Origin: Streptomyces sp. NBC_01591
Lineage (GTDB): Bacteria; Actinomycetota; Actinomycetes; Streptomycetales; Streptomycetaceae
Assembly: GCF_035918155.1 (NCBI RefSeq)
Contig: NZ_CP109327.1
Location: 3,410,001 to 3,474,000 of the forward strand
Reading direction: 5' to 3'
Length of the DNA stretch: 64,000 nucleotides
This document shows, piece after piece, positions 25,459-34,522 of the stretch (positions are counted from its first letter, which is position 1; each line of letters begins with the position of its first letter). The position numbers were made by a program, and so were the translations under genes. A model generated the notes under the pieces. The model was not told where the DNA came from, made no database searches, and saw only the letters and a list, made by a program, of their open reading frames with translations.

Positions 25459-25784
25459 GTGCTGCTACCCCCAGTAGCTGTTCTCGTCAGTGGAGCAGCC
25501 ATATGCGGGCCCCGGCTCTCCGGAGTTCGCTCCGAACGGCGCCACACAGAGCCGTGGTCATGCCGCCCGCCCCCGTTCACACCCGTCCCAGACATACGCA
25601 TGCTGCCCTAGCACCCTGTCCACAGTTAAGGACTACGTCAAGGCCGTTCCGTGCAATATGAACTGGTTCGTGCACAGTTGACCTTCATTCGGAATCACGA
25701 CTGTGACGCACTCACCACGACACCCACGCAACCAAGGCCCCAACTTCCCCTCGGGAACGGCCCCGTACCCGCCCCGACGAAAGC
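25459..25784. other. Intergenic region between the LAETG gene and prfB
   Basis: It holds the promoter region of the leftward LAETG gene and the tail of the prfB transcript. The middle (25600-25720) is relatively AT-rich for this genome, consistent with promoter DNA. No gene is supported on either strand. Confidence 0.4.
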
Positions 25785-25821
25785 GGCGGTGCCGGAAACC
25801 CCGTGGGGTTCCGGCACCGCC
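25785..25821 (-). terminator. Terminator of prfB
   Basis: A 16-bp stem GGCGGTGCCGGAAACCCC / GGGGTTCCGGCACCGCC around GTG, 47 bp after the prfB stop. Confidence 0.85.
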
Positions 25822-25867
25822 GTGAAGAGTTCGGGAACGGGCCGCCGGGCCCGCCCGCTTGCTTCTC

Positions 25868-26974
25868 CTACTTCTCCCGCTGCTTGCGCCAGCGGATGCC
25901 CGCCTCCAGGAACCCGTCGATCTCGCCGTTGAAGACCGCTTCCGGGTTGCCCATCTCGAACTCCGTACGCAGGTCCTTGACCATCTGGTACGGGTGCAGG
26001 ACGTACGACCGCATCTGGTTGCCCCAGGAGTTGCCGCCGTCGCCCTTGAGAGCGTCCATCTTGGCCTGCTCCTCCTGGCGGCGGCGCTCGAGGAGCTTCG
26101 CCTGGAGGACGTTCATCGCGGATGCCTTGTTCTGGATCTGCGAGCGCTCGTTCTGGCAGGAGACGACGATGCCGGTCGGGAGGTGGGTCAGACGGACCGC
26201 GGAGTCCGTGGTGTTGACGCCCTGACCACCGGGGCCCGACGAGCGGTACACGTCCACGCGCAGCTCGGACTCGTCGATCTCGATGTGGTCGGTCTGCTCG
26301 ACCACCGGCAGCACCTCGACGCCCGCGAAGGACGTCTGGCGGCGGCCCTGGTTGTCGAAGGGCGAGATCCGGACGAGCCGGTGGGTGCCCTGCTCGACGG
26401 AGAGCGTGCCGTAGGCGTACGGCACCTGGACGGCGAAGGTGGTCGACTTGATGCCGGCCTCTTCCGCGTACGACGTCTCGTAGACCTCGGTCTTGTAGCC
26501 GTGCCGCTCGGCCCAGCGGACGTACATGCGCTGGAGCTTCTCGGCGAAGTCGGCCGCGTCCACGCCACCGGCCTCGGCGCGGATGTTGACCAGGGCCTCG
26601 CGGGAGTCGTACTCGCCGGAGAGGAGGGTACGGACCTCCATCTCGTCGAGCGCCTTCCGCACGGACTCCAGCTCGGACTCGGCCTCCGCCAGGGCATCGG
26701 CGTCGCCCTCGTCCTGGGCGAGCTCGAAGAGGACTTCGAGATCGTCGATCCGGCCGCGGAGGGCCTCGGTCTTGCGGACCTCGGCCTGGAGGTGCGAAAG
26801 CTTGCTGGTGATCTTCTGCGCCGCCTCGGGGTCGTCCCAGAGGGAAGGCGCGGCCGCCTGCTCCTCGAGCGCGGCGATGTCCGCCCTCAGCGCATCCAGG
26901 TCCAGGACGGCCTCGATCGACCCCATGGTCGAGGAGAGGGACTTCAGCTCTTCGGAAATATCGACGACTGCCAC
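25868..26974 (-). CDS. prfB: Peptide chain release factor 2
   Basis: 368 residues. The stop-codon recognition tripeptide is SPF (204-206, in [12 protein letters not shown]), which defines RF2 (UAA/UGA). The catalytic GGQ is at 249-251 ([17 protein letters not shown]). Unlike E. coli, the gene is one continuous frame with no in-frame UGA near codon 26, so there is no programmed frameshift and no autoregulation of that type. This is the usual form in actinobacteria. It matters in a genome where UGA is the dominant stop codon. Confidence 0.97.
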   Translation of the reverse strand: MAVVDISEELKSLSSTMGSIEAVLDLDALRADIAALEEQAAAPSLWDDPEAAQKITSKLSHLQAEVRKTEALRGRIDDLEVLFELAQDEGDADALAEAESELESVRKALDEMEVRTLLSGEYDSREALVNIRAEAGGVDAADFAEKLQRMYVRWAERHGYKTEVYETSYAEEAGIKSTTFAVQVPYAYGTLSVEQGTHRLVRISPFDNQGRRQTSFAGVEVLPVVEQTDHIEIDESELRVDVYRSSGPGGQGVNTTDSAVRLTHLPTGIVVSCQNERSQIQNKASAMNVLQAKLLERRRQEEQAKMDALKGDGGNSWGNQMRSYVLHPYQMVKDLRTEFEMGNPEAVFNGEIDGFLEAGIRWRKQREK

Positions 26975-27068
26975 GGGTCCAGCGTAACGGCTGTCGGCAC
27001 GGACGTTCCTCGGGCCGCATGATCACGACTCCGCAACCGTGTGCCGGACGCCTTCACGGGCCCTCGGG

Positions 27069-28346
27069 TCAGGGCGTTCCCGGCGCCGAGTTCCCCGTGT
27101 CCTGTGCGGGTGCGCCCTCGTCGTCGCCGCTCAGCGCCAGCCAGCCGCCCACGCCCAGCGCCACCACCAGCACCAGGGCCACGGCGCCCAGCGTGAGGCG
27201 GCGCTTGCGGACGGCCGCGGCCTTGTTGCGGGCCGAGCCGGGGCGGGGCGTGCCCGGGGAGCGGGGGGCCCTGGCCGTGCCGCGGGGGCCGCCGGAGAGT
27301 TCGTCGGGGGCCGGGACGCGCATGCTGGTGTGGGTGTCGCGGTTGGAGTCGGCGGACGAGCCGGGGACCAGCGGGACCGCGCCGCGGCGGCGGGGCTCCT
27401 CGGGGGCGGGGGTGTACTGCTGCTCGTCGTACGCCTGGGGTTCCGGCTCGGTGTCCGGTTCGTCCACGTCGAGTGGCGGGATGCCGGCCAGGTGCGGGAG
27501 CTGTTCGCGCAGCCGGGCCGCGAGCTCGGAGGCGCGGAGCCGGGAGGCGGGGGCCTTGGCCAAGCACTGGACCAGGAGCTGCCAGAGCTCGTCGGGGATG
27601 CCGGGGAGCGGTACGACCGTCTCCGTGACATGGCGGCGCAGGACGGCGCCGGGGTGTCCGCCGCCGAAGGGCGTGAAGCCGGCCAGGAGTTCGTACAGGA
27701 CCGTGGCGAGGGCGTAGATGTCGACGGCGGCGCGCGGCGGCAGCCCCTCGACTATCTCGGGGGCCAGGTAGTCCGGCGTACCGATGATCTTGGTGGCCTT
27801 GGTGCGGCGGGGGGTGTCGATCAGCTTGGCCACACCGAAGTCGGTGAGCAGCGCCGGGTGCGAGCCGCCGGGGCCGAGCGGGCCCTCCATGTCGAGCAGG
27901 ATGTTCTCCGGCTTGACGTCGCGGTGGACCACTCCGGCGGCGTGCGCGGCGGCGAGGCCGTCGGCGACGTCCGCGATGATCGCCACGGCGGCCTCGGGCG
28001 CGAGACGGCGTTCGCGGTCGAGGCGGGTGCGCAGGTCGGTGCCGCGTACGAGGTCCATGACCAGTGCCAGGTCGTTGCCGTCCACCACGAGGTCGCGGAC
28101 GGCGACGACGTGCGGGTGGTCGAGCCCGAGCAGGGCGGTGCGCTCCTGGACGAAGCGGCCCACGAGTTCCTGGTCGGACGCGAGGTCCTCGCGGAGCAGC
28201 TTGATGGCCACCGGGCCCTCGGGCCCTTCGCCGAGCCACACCGTGCCGGCGCTGCCGCGCCCCAGGATCTGGTGTGCGGTGTACCGGCTGCCAATATTCC
28301 GTGCCAAGACTGCTCCCTCAGCGGCTGGCGATGGACCGTCGCTCAT
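27069..28346 (-). CDS. pkaB: Membrane Ser/Thr protein kinase (PkaB type)
   Basis: 425 residues. Hanks motifs: glycine loop GRGSAGTVW, K49 in VAIKLL, catalytic loop HRDVKPEN (D143), DFG 169-171, APE 195-197. After the kinase domain comes an acidic then Pro/Ser/Thr-rich juxtamembrane linker with Thr-rich patches (SNRDTHTSMRVP) that could be autophosphorylated. One membrane helix (about 385-405) and a short extracytoplasmic tail follow, without PASTA repeats. Length and gene order match PkaB of S. coelicolor (417 residues). An unusual hairpin overlaps its ribosome-binding site. Confidence 0.9.
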   Translation of the reverse strand: MSDGPSPAAEGAVLARNIGSRYTAHQILGRGSAGTVWLGEGPEGPVAIKLLREDLASDQELVGRFVQERTALLGLDHPHVVAVRDLVVDGNDLALVMDLVRGTDLRTRLDRERRLAPEAAVAIIADVADGLAAAHAAGVVHRDVKPENILLDMEGPLGPGGSHPALLTDFGVAKLIDTPRRTKATKIIGTPDYLAPEIVEGLPPRAAVDIYALATVLYELLAGFTPFGGGHPGAVLRRHVTETVVPLPGIPDELWQLLVQCLAKAPASRLRASELAARLREQLPHLAGIPPLDVDEPDTEPEPQAYDEQQYTPAPEEPRRRGAVPLVPGSSADSNRDTHTSMRVPAPDELSGGPRGTARAPRSPGTPRPGSARNKAAAVRKRRLTLGAVALVLVVALGVGGWLALSGDDEGAPAQDTGNSAPGTP

Positions 28347-28347
28347 G

Positions 28348-28384
28348 ACCCCCGGTCGACAAAGTTACGCGTCGACCGGGGGGT
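28348..28384 (-). promoter_or_regulatory. Inverted repeat covering the pkaB ribosome-binding site
   Basis: On the pkaB strand, CCCCCGGTCGAC / GTCGACCGGGGG forms a 12-bp perfect stem with a 10-nt loop, ending one base before the ATG. The only G-rich ribosome-binding sequence (GGGGG) is inside the stem. It may control translation, act as a protein-binding operator, or be a terminator for pkaA read-through. Confidence 0.6.
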
Positions 28385-28488
28385 TGAGTGCCCGGGATGG
28401 TGCCAACCTTCACTTCTGCGGGCGATATGCGGTGGAAACTGGCCCGTGGAAGTCGATATAGCTACAGAGTTGATGGTGTTGCGGCCGC

Positions 28489-30180
28489 TCAGGGGCCGGT
28501 GTTGCCAGTGCTGCTGCCGCTGTCGCTGCCGCCGCCCAGTTTCGAGATCCAGTCCGTGACGGTGGAGACCGTGTCGCTGATCGCGTCCCAGTAGCTCTTG
28601 CCCTGGCCGATCCAGTCCTGCAACGGGGTCAGTTCCCAGATCAGCCAGCCCGCGACGAACAGCAGCACCAGGGTGAACAGACAGCCCTTGAGGCAGCCGA
28701 GGCCGGGGATCCTCATCGGGTTGGCGCTGCGCTGCCTCGGCTCGCGGGGCTGACGCGGGGCCGGCGGCTGGGGTGCCGGCTGTTGCGGGGGCGCGTACTG
28801 CTGGCGCTGGGGCTGCTGCTGGGGCTGGTGCTGGGGTTGCGGCTGGTACTGCTGCTGCCGGCGCTGGGGGTACTGCTGCTGCGGCTGCTGCTGCGGCTGC
28901 TGGTACTGCTGCGGCGGCTGCCGCCGCTGGGGCTGCTGCTGGGGCTGCTGCTGGGGCTGCTGACGCTGGGGGCGACGGCGCAGCGGGTCCTGGCTCGGGT
29001 CGAGGTACTGGACCTGGGTCTGGTCGTTGCGGTCGCGGGCCGCCTGGAGCTGGGACTGCCAGGGGTGCGGCCCGTCGGGCTGCGGAGGGCCGTCCGGGCG
29101 GGGCGGCACGGGCGGCAGGACCGAGGTCGGGTCGGCGGGCCCGCCCTGGCCCTGGCCGGGGGCGTGCTGCATGACGCTGGTGGCGGCGCTGGGGTCGTAC
29201 GAGCCCGCGTTGCTCGGCAGCACCTGCGTCGGGTCCGCCGCGCCGGGGGTCCCCGGAACGGCCGCGGGCGCCGGATCGGGTGCGAGCAGGGCGCCCACAC
29301 CGTCGGCCGCGGCGATCTGGGCGGAACTGGCGTGCACGCCGATACCGTCCGCGACGACGCGCAGGCCACGGGCCAGGTTCTCGGCGCTGGGCCGCCGGTC
29401 GGGGTCCTTGCTCAGGCAGCGCTCTATGACCGTCCACAGCGGGGCCGGGACGGTGGAGGGGCGGCGGGGCTCCTCGCTGAGGTGCCGGTGCAGCACTTCG
29501 AGAGCGGTGCCGCCGGCGAACGGCGGACGGCCGGTGACCAGCTCGTACAGCAGGATGCCCGCGCCGTAGATGTCGACGGCGGAGGTCTGCGGGCGACCCT
29601 CGGCGGACTCGGGCGCCACATAGGCGGGGGTGCCGACGAACTCGTGGGTCCGGGTGAGCCCCGGGGAGTCGGCCAGGCGCGCGATGCCGAAGTCGGTGAG
29701 CATCGGGTGCATCTGGCCGTCGCGCTCGTCGAGCAGGACGTTGGCGGGCTTCAGGTCGCGGTGGACGACGCCGTCGGCATGGCTGGCGGCGAGCGCGTCC
29801 GCGATCTGCGCGGTGAGCAGCGCGGCGGCGACCGGGGTGAGCGGGCCGTTCTCGCGGAGGTAGCGGTGCAGGTCGGGGCCGTCGACCAGGTCCATGACGA
29901 GGGCGAGGAGGTCGCCCTCGACGACCAGGTCGCGGGTGCGCACGATGTTCTCGTGAGTGAGCCGCAGCAGCACGGAGCGCTCGCGCAGGAACCGCATCAC
30001 GACGTCCGCGTCGTTGGCGAGCTCCTCCTTCAGGACCTTGATCGCCACGGTCTCGCCGGGCTCGCCGGCGACGGCCGCCTCGGCGCCTGCGGTCTCCCGC
30101 TGGCGGGCACGCCAGACGGTGCCCGTGGCGCCGCGTCCCAGCGGCTCCTCCAGGAGGTACTTGCTGCCTACCGGCCGCAC
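28489..30180 (-). CDS. pkaA: Membrane Ser/Thr protein kinase with Gln/Pro-rich linker (PkaA type)
   Basis: 563 residues. Hanks motifs: GRGATGTVW, K48 in VAIKVL, HRDLKPAN (D142), DFG 163-165, APE 189-191. Residues about 270-480 are low complexity, with a Gln/Pro/Arg-rich segment of about 100 residues, and then one membrane helix (GCLFTLVLLFVAGWLIWEL) and a short extracytoplasmic C-terminus rich in Gly/Ser. Length and order fit PkaA of S. coelicolor (543 residues). It lies upstream of pkaB in the same direction and divergent from the FHA gene. Confidence 0.9.
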   Translation of the reverse strand: MRPVGSKYLLEEPLGRGATGTVWRARQRETAGAEAAVAGEPGETVAIKVLKEELANDADVVMRFLRERSVLLRLTHENIVRTRDLVVEGDLLALVMDLVDGPDLHRYLRENGPLTPVAAALLTAQIADALAASHADGVVHRDLKPANVLLDERDGQMHPMLTDFGIARLADSPGLTRTHEFVGTPAYVAPESAEGRPQTSAVDIYGAGILLYELVTGRPPFAGGTALEVLHRHLSEEPRRPSTVPAPLWTVIERCLSKDPDRRPSAENLARGLRVVADGIGVHASSAQIAAADGVGALLAPDPAPAAVPGTPGAADPTQVLPSNAGSYDPSAATSVMQHAPGQGQGGPADPTSVLPPVPPRPDGPPQPDGPHPWQSQLQAARDRNDQTQVQYLDPSQDPLRRRPQRQQPQQQPQQQPQRRQPPQQYQQPQQQPQQQYPQRRQQQYQPQPQHQPQQQPQRQQYAPPQQPAPQPPAPRQPREPRQRSANPMRIPGLGCLKGCLFTLVLLFVAGWLIWELTPLQDWIGQGKSYWDAISDTVSTVTDWISKLGGGSDSGSSTGNTGP

Positions 30181-30682
30181 GTCATGCGCTCCCTGCAGAT
30201 CGTGATGATTGCGGTACTCCCGGATCCGCCCGGGAGTTTCCGGCCCACTCTAGGGCCTGTCCGGCGGGGGTGGGCGGCTCCGTCCGGTTGCTGTCCTCGC
30301 CCTGTGCGCCGTTGGCCGGATGCCGCCCCGAGGAGGCGTCGGCCGGTTGCGGAACAAGACGCTCAGATCGGGCGGATGGTTGCCGCACGCATGTGCGATG
30401 AACCGTTCCGGACGCTCTTCCGGAACGGGTTCCGTCGCCGCGGACACCATTCCAAGCAGGCACTTATGGGCGCACAGCCGACGTTTCATGATCACTTAGC
30501 GGTGACCCCCCGGCGTGTTGTCAGTGGCAGGTGCGAGGATGCCTCCAGCACGGACTGTGGGGTCGGGAGCCCCGCGGCACGTGACGAACCTGTACCGGAC
30601 GACGCGTCCGTGTCGGGTGGGGGGAATCACACAGGGCGTTTCCCCTGCCCGGCGCCCCGCGCAGAAGGGACCGCTGACGGCG
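30181..30682. other. Divergent promoter region between pkaA and the FHA/FtsK gene
   Basis: About 500 bp without a supported gene. The most visible element is an inverted repeat at 30401-30433, GAACCGTTCCGG / CCGGAACGGGTTC with an 8-nt spacer and one extra base, a candidate operator for either transcript. An open frame extends the FHA gene upstream to 30515, but it shows no domain and no good ribosome-binding site. Confidence 0.45.
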
Positions 30683-33600
30683 ATGCAGATCCGGCTGACC
30701 GTCCTCGCGCCGCGCAGCGGCCAGACCCCGGCGCGCGCGTGCGACGTGCTGGTCACCGCCCCGTCGGGGACGGCGCTCGCCACCGTGGCATCCAACCTGG
30801 CCGCGGCCGTCCTGGGGCCCGACGGCTCGCTCGGCAGCGGCGCGGTGGTGCTGTTCGCCGGGCGTGAGCGGCTCGACGCCCAGCGGTGCGCGCTGGGCGA
30901 GCCACCGCTGGTGGACGGAGCGGTGCTCTCGCTCCAGGTCCCGGGCGAGGACGAGGCGGTGGACGACGCCGTCCCGGCGCGGCTGCACGTGGTCGCGGGG
31001 CCGGACGCGGGCGGGGTCCATCTGCTGCACGGCGGGCAGATCCGGATCGGCCGCTCCGCCGACGCGGACGTCCCGCTCGACGACCCCGATGTGTCCCGGC
31101 TGCACTGCGCGGTGACGGTCTCCGCCGACGGCCTGGTCTCCGTGGCGGACCTCGGCTCCACCAACGGCACCCTGCTCGACGGCACGGAGGTCCGCGACCG
31201 CCCGGTCCGTCTGAAGCCCGGTGCGCTGCTGCGGCTCGGCGAGTCCACGCTCCGGCTGACCTCCGGCGCACCCGCGCCGACGCTGGCGACGGCACCGGAC
31301 GGCGAGGGCCATCTGCGGGTGTCCGGCACGGCGGCCACGGCCGGTACCGACGGCCGCTCCGCCACGGAGCACGGCTCCGGTCACGGCTACACCTCTGCCG
31401 TCTCCCCCGGTTCCGGGCCCGTCTCCCACGAAGGGGCCGATCCCGGCTACGGGAGCGGCGACGACGGGCGGACCGGCGGACGGCGACCGTCCTCCGCCGC
31501 CCGCCCCGCCCCCGCCCCGGACGACGGGTCGCCCCGGCGGGGCGGGATAGGCGCCTGGGCACGCAGACTCGCGGGCAACAAGGGCGAGCCCGTCCACGAG
31601 GCGACGCCCGACGGGACGGGGGCGGCCGACCCGTTCCCGGCTGCCCCCGTGGCACCGTCGGGGCCCGCCGCGCAGAGCGTCTGGCCCGACCCGGCGGCCG
31701 TGCTGCTGACCGCGCTCGGCCCCGGCCCCCGGCTGTGGGAGCGCGGCACCACCCACCCCGAGGCGCTCGTGGTGCGTCTGGGGACGACGGACCGGGCCGA
31801 GCTGCCCGCCGTGCCGGTGACGGTGGGGCTGCGGGAGGCCGGTTCGCTCGGGCTCGCCGGGCCGCGGACCCGGCTGGCCGGACTCGCCCGTTCGACGGTG
31901 GCCCAGCTCGCCGCGCTGCACTCCCCCGCCGATCTGGAGATCGTGCTGATCAGCACGGACCGCGCCCGCGGCGCGGACGAGCGCAGGCGCGAGTGGGCCT
32001 GGCTCGGCTGGCTGCCCCATCTGCGGCCGATGCACGGCCAGGACTGCCGGCTGCTCCTCGCGTACGACCGCGAACAGGCCACCGCCCGCACGACGGAGCT
32101 GGTGCGCCGGCTGGACGACGGTCCGCTCGGGCCCGGCTGGGCGAGCCTGGACCGCGCCACGGTCGCCGAGACCGCGGAGCGGTACGCGGGGCCGTACACC
32201 GTGGTGATCGTCGACGGCGACCCGGGCTCGGCGGCGCTGCGCGAGAACACCGCCCGGCTGGCCGCCGCCGGTGCCGCGGCCGGCATCCATCTGATCTGTC
32301 TGGCCGAGACCCCGGCCGCCACACCCACCTCACCGGTCGCGGCGACGTACGAGGCCGCCTGCCACGCCTCGATCGCGTTCCGCGAGTGCGGGGCGGTGGC
32401 GATGCTCAGCGGCGACGTGGCGACGGCCCTGCGGCTGCTGCGGACGGCGGACGGCCGGGCCGCGGGCCGCGGCACGGTCGCCGCGGTGGACGCGGTGTCG
32501 GCGCACTGGGCCGAGCGGTTCGGCCGGGCGCTGGCCCCGTTGCGTACGGAGGGTGCTTCCACGGCCCACGGCCGGCCGGCCTCGGCCTCGCTCCCGACGA
32601 CCGCCCGCCTGCTGGACGAGCTGGGCCTGGCCCGTGCCACCCCGGCCTCCCTGATGGCCCGCTGGGCCTCCACCGCGGACGACCAGCCCGGCGCCACGGT
32701 GCGCGGTTCGGGCCGCTGGACTGGCGGACCGGCGGGCGGCGGCACGGACGGCGGCGCCGATCCGGACACCCGCGGCTCGGGCCGTACGGAGTATCCGCGC
32801 GGCGCGGGTCCCCGCGTGGGCGCCCAGCGCACGGGCGGCGCGCCGGGCCCGGACGGCACGGGCGGATACGCCCCCGGCTCGGGCCGCACCCCGTACCCCG
32901 GCAGCGAGAGCGCCACCCACATCGGCACCCCGGGCCACGCCCTCGCCCCCGACGACGTCCACGACTCCGGGCGCACCCCGTACCCGGACTCGGGCCGCAC
33001 GCCGTACCCCGCCGGTTCGGCGCCCCGGGTCGGCGGGCAGCGTTACGGCAGCTCGCCCGGGGACACCCCGAGCTCGCGGACCGTTCCCGGGTCCGGGACC
33101 GCTTCCTGGGGCGGCGTCGACCGCAGTGGTGATGTCCAGGGGGCCGACAGTCTCCGTTCCGCCGGGTCCGGGCGCGGCTCGAACCGGGTCAGCGGGCCGC
33201 GCGGCGGCGACACGCCCCGGATCGCCGCGCGAGGCGCCGAGAGCGCCGCCACGGCCGGACGCACCGCCGCCGAGGGCGCCGACACGGGCACCGGCACACC
33301 CGCGCCGGCAGCCGCCCCTTCCCCGGCCGAAGGCACCGCCCCCGCCGCCGTCGGACGGCCCGTGGTGGTGCTCGGGGCCGGGCCCCGGGGCGCGGTCAGC
33401 GTGGATCTGGCGGAGGAGGGCCCCCACCTCCTCATCGAGGGACCGGCCGGCAGCGGACGTACGGAGTTGCTGCGGGCCGTCGCCGCCTCGCTCGCCGCGG
33501 CCGCCCGGCCCGACCTGCTGGGCATCCTGCTGGTCGACGGCGCGGGCGGCGACCGCGGCGAGGGCCTGCGCCCCTGTACCGAACTCCCGCACGCGTTCAT

Positions 33601-34381
33601 GCATCTGGTGGCCTCCGATCCGGTGCGGATGCGGGAGTTCGCCCAGGCGCTGGGCGGCGAGCTGAAGCGCCGCGCCGAGCTGCTCGGCCAGTACGACTTC
33701 ACCGAGTGGCACCACCGGCACGAGGTGGCACGGCGGGTGGTCGGCCAGCGCCCGCCGACCAGCACGGAACAGCACGGTGACGTGGACGCCCCGATGAGCG
33801 GGACGCTCCGGCTGCGCCCCGCCGCCCGGTCCTCGGACCCCGGTCCTTCCCCGCTGCCCCGGCTCGTCGTCCTGGTCGACGACTTCGACGCGCTGGTCGC
33901 CCCCGCGCTCGGCAGCCCCGGCCGCCCCGCCGCAGGTTCGGTGGTGCGGGCCCTGGAGGCCGTCGCGAGGGAGGGCGGCCGGCTGGGCGTCCACCTGGTC
34001 GCGGCATCCGCCCGCCCGGAGCGTACGGAGGACACGGACCTGGCCCACGGGGCGCGGCTGCGCATCGTGCTGGACGCGCCGGTGGTCCCGCGGTCGCCGG
34101 AGGACCCGGCGCCCGGACGGGGCAGGCTCGGGCACCCGGACGGGCGGGTGACGCCGTTCCAGGGCGGCCGGGTGACCGGGCGCATCCCGCGTACCGCCAC
34201 GCTGCGGCCCACCGTCGTGCCGCTGGAATGGGAGCGGATGGGGGATCCGCCGACCCGGCGCCCCGTCCGTGAGCTGGGCAACGGACCGACGGACCTGGCG
34301 CTGCTGGCCAGTGCGCTGGAGAGGGCGGCCCGGTCGGTGAACGCCGAGCCGATAGCCCCGTTCGGGCCCGTTCACCCCTGA
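30683..34381 (+). CDS. Large FHA-domain protein with degenerate FtsK/SpoIIIE-like ATPase
   Basis: 1232 residues. After a ubiquitin-like/YukD-like lead (MQIRLTVLAPRSGQ, about 1-90), an FHA domain spans about 98-190 with IRIGRS, SRLHC and LGSTNGTLLDG, the phosphothreonine-binding loops. A first FtsK-like segment lies at about 400-680. A Gly/Pro/Ser linker carries four SGRTxYP motifs (about 690-780). A second FtsK-like domain (about 890-1150) has GPAGSGRT (920-927), where Arg replaces the Walker A Lys, and VLVDDFDALV as Walker B. It resembles EccC-related proteins of type VII secretion. No membrane helix is evident. Its neighbours are two kinases, so it is a likely phospho-target or reader. The start has AGAAGGGA upstream. 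Confidence 0.82.
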   Translation: MQIRLTVLAPRSGQTPARACDVLVTAPSGTALATVASNLAAAVLGPDGSLGSGAVVLFAGRERLDAQRCALGEPPLVDGAVLSLQVPGEDEAVDDAVPARLHVVAGPDAGGVHLLHGGQIRIGRSADADVPLDDPDVSRLHCAVTVSADGLVSVADLGSTNGTLLDGTEVRDRPVRLKPGALLRLGESTLRLTSGAPAPTLATAPDGEGHLRVSGTAATAGTDGRSATEHGSGHGYTSAVSPGSGPVSHEGADPGYGSGDDGRTGGRRPSSAARPAPAPDDGSPRRGGIGAWARRLAGNKGEPVHEATPDGTGAADPFPAAPVAPSGPAAQSVWPDPAAVLLTALGPGPRLWERGTTHPEALVVRLGTTDRAELPAVPVTVGLREAGSLGLAGPRTRLAGLARSTVAQLAALHSPADLEIVLISTDRARGADERRREWAWLGWLPHLRPMHGQDCRLLLAYDREQATARTTELVRRLDDGPLGPGWASLDRATVAETAERYAGPYTVVIVDGDPGSAALRENTARLAAAGAAAGIHLICLAETPAATPTSPVAATYEAACHASIAFRECGAVAMLSGDVATALRLLRTADGRAAGRGTVAAVDAVSAHWAERFGRALAPLRTEGASTAHGRPASASLPTTARLLDELGLARATPASLMARWASTADDQPGATVRGSGRWTGGPAGGGTDGGADPDTRGSGRTEYPRGAGPRVGAQRTGGAPGPDGTGGYAPGSGRTPYPGSESATHIGTPGHALAPDDVHDSGRTPYPDSGRTPYPAGSAPRVGGQRYGSSPGDTPSSRTVPGSGTASWGGVDRSGDVQGADSLRSAGSGRGSNRVSGPRGGDTPRIAARGAESAATAGRTAAEGADTGTGTPAPAAAPSPAEGTAPAAVGRPVVVLGAGPRGAVSVDLAEEGPHLLIEGPAGSGRTELLRAVAASLAAAARPDLLGILLVDGAGGDRGEGLRPCTELPHAFMHLVASDPVRMREFAQALGGELKRRAELLGQYDFTEWHHRHEVARRVVGQRPPTSTEQHGDVDAPMSGTLRLRPAARSSDPGPSPLPRLVVLVDDFDALVAPALGSPGRPAAGSVVRALEAVAREGGRLGVHLVAASARPERTEDTDLAHGARLRIVLDAPVVPRSPEDPAPGRGRLGHPDGRVTPFQGGRVTGRIPRTATLRPTVVPLEWERMGDPPTRRPVRELGNGPTDLALLASALERAARSVNAEPIAPFGPVHP

Positions 34382-34522
34382 GAGGGACCGGGTCCGGACA
34401 TCCACTGACATCACGTCACGAGCCCATTACGATCAAGGAGTTGACACGAGAAGCGGTATTGCGGCGCCCCTGCACGGGGCGTAGGACTGTGCGCACACAA
34501 CGATGTGAGAGACGGGGAAGCA

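Noticed and set aside
30515-30682. A 56-codon upstream extension of the FHA/FtsK gene
   Set aside because: No good ribosome-binding site and no domain; the sequence from 30683 starts like related proteins (MQIRLTVL).
34441-34446. TTGACA as the -35 box of the sugar importer operon
   Set aside because: No acceptable -10 hexamer lies 16-19 bp downstream; the stretch there is CG-rich and forms a small hairpin.
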